A stretch of 64,000 bases of DNA from an uncultured Phycisphaerales bacterium (GTDB lineage Bacteria; Planctomycetota; Phycisphaerae; WQYP01). Shown one piece after another: positions 30,172-39,525 of this stretch. Location: the NCBI GenBank assembly GCA_903845195.1, contig CAIMWO010000019.1, forward strand, positions 62,001 to 126,000, written 5' to 3'. Within the stretch, counting starts at the first letter, position 1, and every line of letters starts with the position of its first letter. The notes under the pieces are model-generated. The model did not search any database, was not told the origin of the DNA, and worked only from the letters and a program-made list of their open reading frames with translations. The position numbers and the translations under genes were made by a program.

Positions 30172-30414
30172 ATGGCGGTCAATTGGCCGGTCTATCGTCT
30201 TCGTGTGGGTTCCATGCTCTTTGGTATCGGCATCGGACTTGCGTGCGGGACAATGTGGGGCAGCGCAACTCCGTTTGTTCTCAAGACTATTGCTGCAGTG
30301 TGTATGATATCTGGCGGGATCATTGTTCATATGACCCGTAAGGCTCTTCCCGAGATCAAGCCAAAGGTTGGTGGTGCGCTCCCTGCCGAGTTTCCGACAG
30401 GGTCGGGGAGCTAG
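30172..30414 (+). CDS. Small two-span membrane protein
   Basis: 80 residues from MAVNWPVYRLRVG, with a strong GAGGAG ribosome-binding site. Two hydrophobic segments (SMLFGIGIGLACGTMW and FVLKTIAAVCMISGGIIVHM) are followed by a basic tail (TRKALPEIKPKVGG ALP). Third-position composition is less C-rich than average. The family is not recognised. It follows the toxin gene by 34 bases and might be co-transcribed. Confidence 0.55.
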   Translation: MAVNWPVYRLRVGSMLFGIGIGLACGTMWGSATPFVLKTIAAVCMISGGIIVHMTRKALPEIKPKVGGALPAEFPTGSGS

Positions 30415-30540
30415 TTGGCAGGCCGACTATGCTTACCTTGAAGTAATTGGGGAATCCCGCTGAAATGAAGTATTTTTTAGGATGTCTTTGAGCTTTTTCG
30501 TAAAATGGCGCCGATGGTTCGATTCTGAAAGGGCATCTCG

Positions 30541-31203
30541 ATGCGAACAGCATTCATTCTTCTGATTCTGGCCGTTATGGGGGCTGGTTCCGGCTGCAAA
30601 AAGACTGAACCGCCGAAGGTACCAACAAGCACTGCGGCAACGATACCGATGACGGCGGCGGAGATTGTCCAAGAGCAGGCGGTGGTAGCCGAGATTGAAA
30701 AAGCGGGGGGTTGTGTCACACGGGTCGTCTACCCTCCAAATGGACCGGTCACTGGAGTGGACTTCATGAATCCCAACGTACCCAATGAGGTCTTGGATCA
30801 TCTTAAGGAACTGAAGCATCTTGATTCGCTATCATTGTCGTTCACCGGATTGACCGACGAGCGACTGAAACATCTGGAGGGGTTGAATAATCTTCAAACT
30901 CTGTTTTTGCAGAACCCTGAGATTACCGATGCGGGGTTAGTACATCTCAGAGGTCTTGTACAACTTAATCATTTGGACTTGGGTTCGACCAAGATTTCCG
31001 ATGCGGGATTAGAGCATTTGGTGGGGCTGAACCATCTTCAAATTCTTGGATTGAATGAGACCAGTGTTACTGAAACAGGATTGGTGCGTCTCAAAAAGCT
31101 GAATGAACTTAAGGCACTGTACTTACGGAACACCAAGGTGACCGACGAGGGCGTCAAGAGGCTAACGGATGCACCGCCGACGTGGGTAATCGTGCGCTGG
31201 TAA
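30541..31203 (+). CDS. Leucine-rich-repeat lipoprotein
   Basis: 220 residues. Signal peptide MRTAFILLILAVMGAGSGCK has a lipobox ending in Cys19, so the protein is probably lipid-anchored. Residues 85-210 contain about five LRRs of the planctomycete type (LDSLSLSFTGLTDERLKHLE; LQTLFLQNPEITDAGLVHLR; LNHLDLGSTKISDAGLEHLV; LQILGLNETSVTETGLVRLK; LKALYLRNTKVTDEGVKRL). LRRs make a curved protein-binding surface, so it may bind envelope or extracellular partners. Codon usage is AT-richer than in neighbours. Confidence 0.85.
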   Translation: MRTAFILLILAVMGAGSGCKKTEPPKVPTSTAATIPMTAAEIVQEQAVVAEIEKAGGCVTRVVYPPNGPVTGVDFMNPNVPNEVLDHLKELKHLDSLSLSFTGLTDERLKHLEGLNNLQTLFLQNPEITDAGLVHLRGLVQLNHLDLGSTKISDAGLEHLVGLNHLQILGLNETSVTETGLVRLKKLNELKALYLRNTKVTDEGVKRLTDAPPTWVIVRW

Positions 31204-31359
31204 GGTATATGAACGGTCCCACCTTTCTCAGCTTTTCTCCCCCAGCCGTAGTGATGAACACCGCAACTGCTTGTACTATTGTCTAAACCAAAGACGCCGG
31301 GGCCCCGTCGCCAAGCCCCCTTCATTCTCAATCGCTCGAAACGCAGGAAGCAAAAACCC

Positions 31360-32316
31360 ATGAAACTCGACACCCTCTATAACCGTGACTGCATCGCCGG
31401 CATGGCCGAAATCCCCGCCGGTTCCATCGACCTCGCCTTCGCCGATCCCCCCTTCAACATCGGCTACACCTACGACGTCTACGAAGACCGCCGCGCCGCC
31501 GACGAATACCTCGACTGGACCAAACAATGGGGCGCCGCCGTCGTCCGCGCCCTCAAACCCACCGGCACCTTCTGGCTCGCCATCGGCGATGACTTCGCCG
31601 CCGAAACCAAAATGATCTTCCAACGCGAACTCGGACTCTTCTGCCGCTCCTGGGTCATCTGGTACTACACCTTCGGCGTCAACTGCAAATTCAAATTCTC
31701 CCGCAGCCACACCCACCTCTTCCACTTCGTCAAAGACCCCAAAAACTTCACCTTCAACCACGACGCCATCCGCGTCCCCTCCGCCCGCCAACTCGTCTAC
31801 GCCGACGCCCGCGCCGACGCCAAAGGCCGCCTTCCCGATGACACCTGGATCCTCCGCCCCCAGGACGCCGCCCACAGCTTCACCCCCGAAGAAGACGTCT
31901 GGTACTTCCCCCGCGTCTGCGGCACCTTCAAAGAACGCGCCGGCTTCCACGGCTGCCAGATGCCCGAACAACTCCTCGGCCGCATCATCGAAACCTCCTC
32001 CAACCCCGGCGACACCATCCTCGAACCCTTCGGCGGCAGCGGCACCACCCTCATCGTCGCCAAAAAACTCGACCGCCGCTTCCTCGGCTTCGAGCTCTCC
32101 AAAAATTACGCCGACCAAATCCACTCCCGCCTAAAATCCACCAAAATCGGCGACCCCCTCTCCGGCGCCGCAGAACCCACCGTCTCCGCCCCCACCACCG
32201 CCAACGGCAAACAAAGAAAAACCACCAACCCCACCCCCCCCAACCCTATCGCCCCCGCCACCAAACGCCCCCGCAAAAAATCCGCCCCCACACTGCAAAC
32301 CCCCTCCATGTTCTAA
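31360..32316 (+). CDS. DNA (N4-cytosine or N6-adenine) methyltransferase
   Basis: 318 residues from [15 protein letters not shown], with AGGAAG upstream. Catalytic motif IV is [15 protein letters not shown]-binding motif [21 protein letters not shown], comes after it, the order of the beta-class N6/N4 methyltransferases. The target-recognition part lies between ([36 protein letters not shown]). DPPF does not decide between adenine and cytosine. No restriction enzyme gene is adjacent, so it looks solitary and may have a regulatory or cell-cycle role. The tail after residue 265 is basic and low-complexity (KRPRKKSAP). Confidence 0.9.
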   Translation: MKLDTLYNRDCIAGMAEIPAGSIDLAFADPPFNIGYTYDVYEDRRAADEYLDWTKQWGAAVVRALKPTGTFWLAIGDDFAAETKMIFQRELGLFCRSWVIWYYTFGVNCKFKFSRSHTHLFHFVKDPKNFTFNHDAIRVPSARQLVYADARADAKGRLPDDTWILRPQDAAHSFTPEEDVWYFPRVCGTFKERAGFHGCQMPEQLLGRIIETSSNPGDTILEPFGGSGTTLIVAKKLDRRFLGFELSKNYADQIHSRLKSTKIGDPLSGAAEPTVSAPTTANGKQRKTTNPTPPNPIAPATKRPRKKSAPTLQTPSMF

Positions 32317-32400
32317 CAATTCAGAATTCAGAACGAAGAATTCAGAGTTTCGTCCCCTGTCCCGCAAACGAGCCCCAAGCGTCAGCGCCGGGCCACCCCG
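32317..32400. repeat. R1 (inverted) and R8
   Basis: AATTCAGAATTCAGAACGAA at 32318-32350, then R8 at 32368-32400. The region fills the space to the next gene. Confidence 0.85.
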
Positions 32401-32485
32401 GGCCGGAACAATCCCCATGGAACCGCTCCCCCACCCACGCGTCCAACACCATTGCGATCCCCTGTCCTTTCTCGTGGAGGCGGCC

Positions 32486-33655
32486 ATGACCACACTCCGG
32501 CTAGTTCTCTCGTGTCTGACCATCCTCTTCAGTTTGCTGCTGGCAGCCTGCGGCACTGGTGACACCCGCGGCACCGCCGCCACGCCCTCCCCCACTCCTC
32601 CCGCCAGCGGAAACCCCGGACCCGCCGGCCCCGGTAACGCCTACAAAGTCACCGGCCCCTATGCCCACGACAACCTCACCATCTTCCTCATCCATGGTCC
32701 CGACAAAATCAAAGGCAAAGCCTATCTCTCCCTCCAGGAAGCCATGGCAGAGAAAAAAGTCATCGTCCACGAGACCGGCAACGTCAACGAGCTCACCATC
32801 GAAAACGTTTCCAATGAAGATGTCTACCTCCAGTCCGGCGACATCGTCAAAGGCGGACGCCAGGATCGCACCATCCAGAACGACCTCGTCCTCCAAGGCA
32901 AGAGCGGCAAAGTCCCCCTCCAGGCCTTCTGCGTCGAGTCCGGCCGCTGGTCCGGTCGCCGCGGCGAAGAATCCACCGCCTTCGCCAGCTCCGGCAACGC
33001 CCTGGCCAGCAAAAATCTGAAAGTCGCCGCCAAAGGCGCCAGCGACCAAGGCGCCGTCTGGCGTGAAGTCGCCCACTCCCAAACTAAGCTCGCCGAAAAC
33101 GCCGGCGGCTCCGTCGCTGATGCCCGTTCTGCTTCCAGCCTCCAACTCTCCCTCGAAAACCAGAAAGTCCAGGCCGCCACTGAGTCCTACCAGAAGGAAC
33201 TCACCCAGGTCGTCCAAGGCAAACCCGACGTCGTCGGTTACGCCTTCGCCATCAATGGCAAACTCAACAGCATCGACATCTACGCCAGCAACGCCCTCTT
33301 CAACAAAATGTGGGACAAAAACCTCCAGGCCGCCTGCATCGAGGCCTTCGCCGAATTCCACCAAGACGCTCAGTACGTCACCCTCAAACCCGAAATCGTC
33401 ACCGCCGCCCTCGCTGACGCCGCCACCGGTCAGGCCGCCGAAAAATCCCTCAACCCCCGCGTCAAACTCATCAGCCGTGAATCCAAATACAACTGGCAGT
33501 ACGAAACCTACGACAACCAGGCCGCCGCCCCCGCTCATATCAACATCCTCACCCGCGACCCCGAATCCGAAAAACTCATGCAGCAACACAACCAACCAAG
33601 TCGCTCGACGGGCAATAACCTCCAAATCAATTCCCCACCCACCACGCAGCGCTAA
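32486..33655 (+). CDS. ARPP-1-like (DUF6569) lipoprotein
   Basis: 389 residues from MTTLRLVLSCLTI, with GGAGG upstream. A lipobox (LLLAAC) gives lipid anchoring at Cys. The main domain shows the ARPP-1 hallmarks: NLTIFLIHG, YLSLQEAMAEKKVIVHETGN, VNELTIENVSNEDVYLQSGD, IVKGGRQDRTIQNDLVLQGK and LQAFCVESGRW. ARPP-1 domains occur near rhodanese and phosphatase genes but their biochemical activity is not established. The second half (VVGYAFAINGKLNSIDIYAS) continues the same fold. The tail is Gln/Asn-rich. Probably extracytoplasmic. Confidence 0.75.
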   Translation: MTTLRLVLSCLTILFSLLLAACGTGDTRGTAATPSPTPPASGNPGPAGPGNAYKVTGPYAHDNLTIFLIHGPDKIKGKAYLSLQEAMAEKKVIVHETGNVNELTIENVSNEDVYLQSGDIVKGGRQDRTIQNDLVLQGKSGKVPLQAFCVESGRWSGRRGEESTAFASSGNALASKNLKVAAKGASDQGAVWREVAHSQTKLAENAGGSVADARSASSLQLSLENQKVQAATESYQKELTQVVQGKPDVVGYAFAINGKLNSIDIYASNALFNKMWDKNLQAACIEAFAEFHQDAQYVTLKPEIVTAALADAATGQAAEKSLNPRVKLISRESKYNWQYETYDNQAAAPAHINILTRDPESEKLMQQHNQPSRSTGNNLQINSPPTTQR

Positions 33656-33697
33656 TTGTTTCTGCCTATGGAGAATTCAATTGCCATGCCCCCCAAA

Positions 33698-33912
33698 CGA
33701 GCCCCAAGCGTCAGCGCCGGGCCACCCCCGCGCATACCAACCAACCCCCATTCTGAATTCCAATTTCCCGTCACCCCCGAGCTGACCAGCAAGGTGCTGT
33801 CCTGTCACGCCGCCGGAACTTGCTGACGTGCGACGCACTCCCCAACCGCACATCCACAATACCCTCAGCAAATGCCGAAGCTCCTCTGCATTTGCAGTGC
33901 GGTTCACACCAG
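33698..33912. repeat. R8, short R1 and R11 remnant
   Basis: R8 at 33698-33729, a short R1 at 33750-33768, and the R11 remnant at 33838-33912 (compare 25841-25905). No intact gene between 33656 and 33998. Confidence 0.65.
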
Positions 33913-33998
33913 CGATAATACTCCATATGTTCAAGCCGTCGGCAACAAGCCAAGCGTGGCATAGTCAGTTAGAACCATGTAACCAAGTTTGAGTGAAC

Positions 33999-34463
33999 AT
34001 GAGCAAGGCCGGATCGGTAATCATCGCGGGGCTCATGCTGGCTTTTTCATCGCAGCAGGCCCTCGCCGATTGGCACCACCATTCCGGTTCGTCGGGCGTC
34101 CCACCCGATCCGCACATGGAGGCTTGTGTTGTAACGGTTGCGGTCAGCCTGGCATCAACTCTCGTGATCCTCTTCCTTGGCGGACCGCTCCTGATCATCT
34201 GGGGCCGCAGAATTCTCCACACCTTGTGGTTGCTGCCCCTGGCGAATCTTCTGCTGTATCTGGTGTCCATCTCCCTGCAGCCATACCCGGGAGGATTCGG
34301 TGCGCGGTTTGAAACACCGGGACTGTTCTATACGCTCGCCGAGATCGTGTTTGTGCTGGTGGCGAGCATGATCGTAGCTTTGATCGTCATGGCAATTCAG
34401 TGGCTGCTGCGAAAGCTCCGCCCGGTGCCCGGCAAACGCCCCACCTCTCTCAACCCGCAATAA
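33999..34463 (+). CDS. Hypothetical three-span membrane protein
   Basis: 154 residues from the ATG at 33999 (a GTG at 33993 would add two). A signal-like start (GSVIIAGLMLAFSSQQALAD) leads to a His-rich segment (DWHHHSGSSGVPPDPHMEAC), then membrane segments VTVAVSLASTLVILFLGGPL, TLWLLPLANLLLYLVSI and TLAEIVFVLVASMIVALIVM. The HHH...H cluster after the signal could bind a metal. The family is not recognised. Composition is more balanced than in neighbours. Confidence 0.55.
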   Translation: MSKAGSVIIAGLMLAFSSQQALADWHHHSGSSGVPPDPHMEACVVTVAVSLASTLVILFLGGPLLIIWGRRILHTLWLLPLANLLLYLVSISLQPYPGGFGARFETPGLFYTLAEIVFVLVASMIVALIVMAIQWLLRKLRPVPGKRPTSLNPQ

Positions 34464-34477
34464 ACATCCCAACCCTT

Positions 34478-34730
34478 TCGTGCGTCTTCGTGCGCTTCGT
34501 GTCTTCGTGGTTCAATTCTCCTCCTCACTCCAACATTTGTGTTCGTTCGTGTTCATTTGTGGCTAATTCACGTCGTCCAAAATCCCATCAAGAAAACTCT
34601 GTGCGTCCTCCGTGTCTCTGAGTCTCTGTGGTGAAAATATCATCCCCTTCGTGGGTCTTCGCATCCTTCGTGCCTTCGTGGTATCGTCGTCCCCCAACTC
34701 TGCATTCTGAACTCTGAATTCTGAATTCAA
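34478..34730. repeat. R5, R2, R5 and R1 in series
   Basis: CTTTCGTGCGTCTTCGTGCG (R5, 34478-34515), R2 at 34535-34577, more R5-type CTCCGTGTCTCTGAGTCTC and CTTCGTG units at 34597-34690, and R1 at 34692-34730. The next ATG begins 12 bases later. Confidence 0.85.
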
Positions 34731-34742
34731 TAAAGGCCTCCC

Positions 34743-35579
34743 ATGCCCACCCCTCCCACCCCTCTCCTCTACGAATCCCACATGCACACCCCCCTCTGCC
34801 GACACGCCCGCGGCACACCCTCCGACTACGCCGCCGTCGCCCTCCAACGCAACCTCGCCGGCATCATCGTCACCTGCCACAACCCCATGCCCAACGGCTA
34901 CTCCGCCAGCGCCCGCATGCTCGAATCCCAATGGCCCGACTACCTCGCCCTCGTCGCCGCCTCCGCCGCCCAATTCGCCGGCCGCCTCGACATCCGCCTC
35001 GGCCTCGAATGCGACTACGCCCCCGGCTTTGAAGCCTTCCTCGAACATCAAATCTCCTCCAATCCCCTCCACCACGTCCTCGGCTCCGTCCACCCCCAGG
35101 TCGGCGAGTACCGGCAAAAATATTTCAACGGCGACCCCATCGCCTACCAGCGCACCTACTTCGACCACCTCGCCATGGCCGCCGAAACCCAGCTCTTCGA
35201 TACCCTCTCCCACCCGGACCTCGTCAAAAACATCTCTCCCAAAGACTGGCAGCTCCCGCGCGTCATGGACGACATCCGCCGCGCCCTCGACCGCATCGCC
35301 AAAGCCAGCACCGCCATGGAACTCAACACCTCCGGCCTCAACAAGGAAATCCCCGAGATGAACCCCGGCCCCGAAATCCTCCGCGAAATCGCCCAACGCA
35401 AAATCCCCATGGTCCTCGGCGCCGACGCCCACGACCCCATCCGCGTCGCCGACAAATTCGAAGAAGCCCTCACCCTCCTCGAATCCACCGGCCACACCCA
35501 CATCCACTTCCACCTCAACCGCCACCGCCACCCCGTCCCCATCCCCACCGCCCGCGCCTCCCTCACCCCGTTACCGTGA
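34743..35579 (+). CDS. PHP-family histidinol-phosphatase-like protein
   Basis: 278 residues. PHP metal ligands are visible: ESHMHTPLCRHARG (first HxH), IVTCHNP, LGLECDYAPG, LGSVHPQ, DTLSHPDLVK, ELNTSGL and the final GADAHDP. The order and length fit HisJ/HisK-type histidinol phosphatases, which remove phosphate from L-histidinol phosphate in histidine synthesis; close relatives act on other phosphoesters. No other his genes are near, so the substrate is not certain. It meets the dinD remnant tail to tail. Confidence 0.82.
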   Translation: MPTPPTPLLYESHMHTPLCRHARGTPSDYAAVALQRNLAGIIVTCHNPMPNGYSASARMLESQWPDYLALVAASAAQFAGRLDIRLGLECDYAPGFEAFLEHQISSNPLHHVLGSVHPQVGEYRQKYFNGDPIAYQRTYFDHLAMAAETQLFDTLSHPDLVKNISPKDWQLPRVMDDIRRALDRIAKASTAMELNTSGLNKEIPEMNPGPEILREIAQRKIPMVLGADAHDPIRVADKFEEALTLLESTGHTHIHFHLNRHRHPVPIPTARASLTPLP

Positions 35580-35864
35580 CATCCCAATATCTTCAATTTT
35601 CCGCTTCGCCCCCGAACCCACATCAACCATTTTGCTGATGCGCGCAAAATGGTCGCCCGAATCGTGACCCAATGTTTCACAGGCTGTTACGGCTTTCTGA
35701 ATCACGATTTCAAAGTTCCGCCATTGCGCATATCCAAGAAGCACTTGCAGATCTCGAGCCAGCCAGAACTCCGTCCCGGTATCGCCGTGCTTTTGAACCA
35801 TCGCTTCGAAACTGGAGTGCAGTTGGATAATTGTGTTCCTTTCCTGCTCTGCAAAATGCCGCAA
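35571..35864 (-). pseudogene. Truncated DinD-like DNA-damage-inducible protein
   Basis: About 97 residues align with the N-terminal third of DinD: EFWLARDLQVLLGYAQWRNF, EIVIQKAVTACETLGHDSGD and ARISKMVDVGSGAKRKIEDI then GMSR. E. coli DinD continues SRYACYL for a further 180 residues or so, but here the frame stops right after SR, nine bases inside the 3' end of the PHP gene. The gene was therefore cut off by a deletion or rearrangement. No ATG start is present; TTG at 35864 is the farthest possibility. Probably non-functional. Confidence 0.75.
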
Positions 35865-36009
35865 CCAACAATCTCCGGTTCGAAGCGATGTCCGGGCCAG
35901 ACCGATAGAAAATGTGCTTTCACACGCGGCGGCAACGGTGAGAATGGCGCGGAGGTTGCGAAACTCCGACGAGGGACGAAGATGGATGGCCTAGCTTGAG
36001 GAGTGACGC

Positions 36010-36582
36010 ATGGCGTGGGTGCAGATCGGCGTGTGGGGCGATAGCCTGGTGCATGGAGGCTTGGATGTGGAAATGGGCGGGTGGGTCCACCGCATGCGGT
36101 GTTACCTGGCCGGGCGCGGGTTGGGAGATCATTGTTTTGAGCTGGGCCTTGGCGGGCAGAACTCGGCCGAGGTGCTGGAACGGCTTGGGGCGGAGCTGCA
36201 TTTTCGGCAGGGGTATGTGGATCATGTCATCGTGGGGGTGGGGATCAATGACATCCACTATGCGCCAAAGTTGACGTCACCGGAGGAGTTCAGGAGAAAC
36301 CTGGAAGCCCTGGCGGAAATCGTGAAGGCGGAAAAAAAGACGCTGCACCTGCTGTCGCTCACACCGGTGCGCGGGGCCGTGGATAGGGCGAAGTGGGACG
36401 CAACGAATCGGACGATCAGGGAAGTGGCGGAGGATCGCCGGGCGCACTGGATTGATGTGCGGGAGGCGTTTGATGCGGCAGACCTCGTGGATGATGTGCA
36501 CCCCAACGCGCGCGGGCACGAGAAGCTATTTGAGACGATCAAGCAGGCCCTGATGGGCTCGGGCGTGATTCCGGGGGAGTAG
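36010..36582 (+). CDS. SGNH/GDSL hydrolase
   Basis: 190 residues with a strong GAGGAG site. SGNH blocks are complete: WGDSLVHG (block I Ser), LGLGGQNSAEVLERL (block II Gly), IVGVGINDIH (block III Asn) and VDDVHPNARGH (block V Asp-His). No signal peptide, so it is a cytoplasmic esterase or lipase-like enzyme. The coding strand is G-rich, opposite to most + strand genes in this window, a sign of different history. Substrate unknown. Confidence 0.88.
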   Translation: MAWVQIGVWGDSLVHGGLDVEMGGWVHRMRCYLAGRGLGDHCFELGLGGQNSAEVLERLGAELHFRQGYVDHVIVGVGINDIHYAPKLTSPEEFRRNLEALAEIVKAEKKTLHLLSLTPVRGAVDRAKWDATNRTIREVAEDRRAHWIDVREAFDAADLVDDVHPNARGHEKLFETIKQALMGSGVIPGE

Positions 36583-37093
36583 GCGAGCGCTTCACAATCC
36601 CACCACGAGCCTGAAGGGCTCCCACATGATAGCCGGTGGCAAGCGCCGCGAGCCTTGCGAGCCCGCGCCGCCACCGGTTCCCATTCCCACAGCCCCCACG
36701 ACTCTGAAAGAGTCGCACATCCACCGAAATAAAGAGGACAGGAATCATTTCCCCCTCCGATCCGCCACCCCGCGTTCAACCCGTCTCAAATCCCAACTCT
36801 GAAATCTCAAATCCTAAATTTCAAATCCTCCCCACCACCCGCCCCGCCACCCACCAGCAAAAATCCCGTTTCGCCGCGAGCCGCCACAGGCGAGCGCTTC
36901 CACCCCAACCACGAGCCTGCAAGGCTCCACCTAAAGTAGCCGTGGGCAAGCACCGCGCCGCCCACGGACGCCGCCAAAAAAAATCCCCCCGGACCCTGTA
37001 GGGGTCCCCTTCCTCCGCCCACCCATTTCACATGCTACCTGTCCTCCAAACCGCTATATTGCCCCCAGCAGGAACCGAGCTCTAGGACTTAAC
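36583..37093. repeat. Two R9 copies (GGCGAGCGCTTC...GAGCCTG) and TCAAATC heptamers
   Basis: R9 at about 36582-36680 and 36889-36960: both have GGCGAGCGCTTC, CCACGAGCCTG, AGGCTCC or GGGCTCC, and GTGGCAAGC/GTGGGCAAGC. TCAAATC/TAAATTT units lie at 36784-36830. No gene is seen in this 510-base stretch. Confidence 0.75.
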
Positions 37094-39070
37094 ATGCAGC
37101 GTGAATACTACTCCGCTTCGATTGCCACGTTCTTGGAAACAAGACCCGAAGACATTGTTGGCATCCTCGCAACAAACAATCAATTTTCTCTGGAAACAAC
37201 TCAACGTGACGCATGGATGGAACAAATCACCATCCTGCGCGCGCTTCTCCCCCCATACGACGGATCGATCTACTTCGAATATTCAATCCCGCGCATGGGC
37301 AAACGCATTGACGTCGTCCTCCTCATCGGCCCCATCATATTTGTCCTCGAATTCAAAATTGGCGAAACAACCTTTGCAGCACACGCAGTCGACCAAGTCT
37401 GGGATTACGCCCTGGACCTGAAAAACTTCCACGAATCCAGCCACGAACAATTCATCGCGCCCATCCTCATCGCTACGCGCGCCAAAGTCGTTGCCCCATG
37501 TGTCGCAGTCACGCCGCAGGATGACAAATTACTTCTTCCCATCAAGACCAACACTGACCTGCTCGGCGACGTACTCGGCAACGTCCTGCGCTTCGCAGAA
37601 GGCGCATCCATCGAACGCGATCAGTGGGAACGTGGGCGCTATTGTCCCACCCCCACCATCGTCGAAGCGGCCATGGCCCTATACCGCGGCCATTCCGTAA
37701 GTGACATCTCTCGAAGCGATGCGGGTGCCACCAATCTCACCCAAACCTCCGCGCTCATCTCCGAGATCATCCGCTCCTCCAAGGAATCCTCCGTCAAATC
37801 CATCTGCTTTGTTACCGGCGTGCCCGGCGCCGGAAAGACCTTGGTGGGGCTCAATGTTGCCACCGAGAACATCGACAAATCCGGAGATAACTACAGCGTC
37901 TTTCTTTCAGGCAACGGCCCGCTCGTCGCGATCCTGCGCGAAGCCCTGACCCGAGATAAAGTCCGGCACGAACGGGAACGGGGCCGGAAAATCACCAAGG
38001 GCGCAGCCATGAGTGAAGTCAAAATGTTCATCCAGAATGTGCATCATTTCCGCGACGAGTGCCTTATTGATTCCGATCAACCCCCCATCGAACACGTGGC
38101 ATTATTCGATGAAGCACAGCGCGCCTGGAATCTGGAACAGACTTCAAGCTTCATGCAGCGCAAGAAGAAACGCCCTGATTTCAAACTCTCCGAACCAGAG
38201 TTCCTTATTTCCTGCTTGGATCGCCACCCGGACTGGGCCGTCGTCGTTTGCCTCGTTGGCGGTGGCCAGGAGATTAACACTGGAGAAGCTGGCATCAGCG
38301 AGTGGATCGACTCACTCAAGCGCTCGTTCCCCCAATGGCACATCTACATCTCCTCGCGCCTGACCGACAGCGAATACGGCGCCGGGAAAGTGTTGGAGCA
38401 ACTGGAGTCACGCCCTAACGTCGTCGTCAAAGACGACTTGCATCTCGCCGTTTCCATGCGCTCCTTCCGCGCTGAACATGTGTCCCTGTTAGTGAAGCAG
38501 ATTCTTGATCTCCGTGTGGACGATGCCAAGCTCGCACTGGAAAAAGTACAAGCGAGATACCCCCTTGTTATCACCCGTGATCTTTGCGCAGCGAAGCGGT
38601 GGCTCAAGAACAAGGCCCGCGGATCGGAACGCTATGGGATCGTCGTCTCTTCCCAGGCCGAACGCCTCAAACCTCACGCCATCGACGTGCGATCTCCCAT
38701 GGATCCCATTCATTGGTTTCTTGATGGCAAAGAAGATGTGCGTTCATCCTATTACCTCGAGGATGTCGCCACCGAATTTGACGTACAAGGACTCGAACTC
38801 GATTGGGCCTGCATCACCTGGGATGCCGATTTCCGCTACACGAAGGATGGATGGGAACATCGGTCCTTCGTGGGCTCCAAGTGGCATCACATCAAAAAGC
38901 CCCAGCGGCAGACCTATCTAAAAAATGCGTACCGCGTCCTGCTGACGCGCGCCCGCCAAGGAATGGTCATCGTCGTTCCCCCCGGCGACCCAGAAGACCC
39001 GACGCGCAACCCCAAGTTCTACGACCCCACATTCGAATACCTACAGTCCATCGGGTTCAAAGTCATTTAA
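37094..39070 (+). CDS. DUF2075-type helicase with N-terminal PD-(D/E)XK-like domain
   Basis: 658 residues. Residues 60-130 contain [20 protein letters not shown], an Asp then E-x-K arrangement typical of PD-(D/E)XK nucleases. From about 235 a superfamily-I-like ATPase follows: Walker [15 protein letters not shown], Walker [14 protein letters not shown], a [16 protein letters not shown] motif III-like segment, and C-terminal [16 protein letters not shown] with [16 protein letters not shown]2075 proteins are found in stress and phage-defence settings; the role here is not known. Composition is clearly less GC-biased than in the flanks, and repeats lie on both sides, suggesting transfer. Confidence 0.82.
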   Translation: MQREYYSASIATFLETRPEDIVGILATNNQFSLETTQRDAWMEQITILRALLPPYDGSIYFEYSIPRMGKRIDVVLLIGPIIFVLEFKIGETTFAAHAVDQVWDYALDLKNFHESSHEQFIAPILIATRAKVVAPCVAVTPQDDKLLLPIKTNTDLLGDVLGNVLRFAEGASIERDQWERGRYCPTPTIVEAAMALYRGHSVSDISRSDAGATNLTQTSALISEIIRSSKESSVKSICFVTGVPGAGKTLVGLNVATENIDKSGDNYSVFLSGNGPLVAILREALTRDKVRHERERGRKITKGAAMSEVKMFIQNVHHFRDECLIDSDQPPIEHVALFDEAQRAWNLEQTSSFMQRKKKRPDFKLSEPEFLISCLDRHPDWAVVVCLVGGGQEINTGEAGISEWIDSLKRSFPQWHIYISSRLTDSEYGAGKVLEQLESRPNVVVKDDLHLAVSMRSFRAEHVSLLVKQILDLRVDDAKLALEKVQARYPLVITRDLCAAKRWLKNKARGSERYGIVVSSQAERLKPHAIDVRSPMDPIHWFLDGKEDVRSSYYLEDVATEFDVQGLELDWACITWDADFRYTKDGWEHRSFVGSKWHHIKKPQRQTYLKNAYRVLLTRARQGMVIVVPPGDPEDPTRNPKFYDPTFEYLQSIGFKVI

Positions 39071-39525
39071 ATACGAGCCCCTCACATCGTCCTCCGTGCC
39101 CTCCGTGTTCACCGTGGTTAAGAACGTCGCGCGTCTTCGTCGTAACGTCGCCCCCAACACTCTGAATTCCGAACTCTGAATTCTTAATTCCGCCGCCTCC
39201 CTCCCCTCGCTTCACTCTGCCAAAAACAACCGGCCAGGTCCATTTATAATGGACATATCTATATATAAACTAATAATATGGGTGCCCCCAACTCCAGATA
39301 ATAGCGCCCCCTGCTTTCCATTCCCATTCAGCATTCATCGTTCCCCTCCTCTCCCCGTCACTCCCACACCCCCAAACGCCGATACCTCCCTTCGTGCCTC
39401 TTTGTGATAACCTCGCCCCCACCTCCCCATTCTGAATTCAAAACGCTGAATTCTGAATTCCGCCCCCCCGCGATTCCCGTCAGTTTTCTATTTTCCATTT
39501 TCCATTTTCTATTAACCTCCGCCCC
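39071..39525. repeat. R5, R1, AT-rich dyad and TTTTCCA heptamers
   Basis: R5-type CCTCCGTGCCCTCCGTG at 39089-39145, R1 at 39157-39192, an AT-rich stretch 39239-39282 with dyad CCATT-TAT-AATGG, R5 at 39390-39410, R1 at 39428-39463, and CCATTTT heptamers at 39482-39515. No gene is seen. Confidence 0.8.

Noticed and set aside
39239..39282. AT-rich stretch as a second origin or a promoter
   Set aside because: No DnaA boxes and no downstream + strand gene; only a short CCATT/AATGG dyad.
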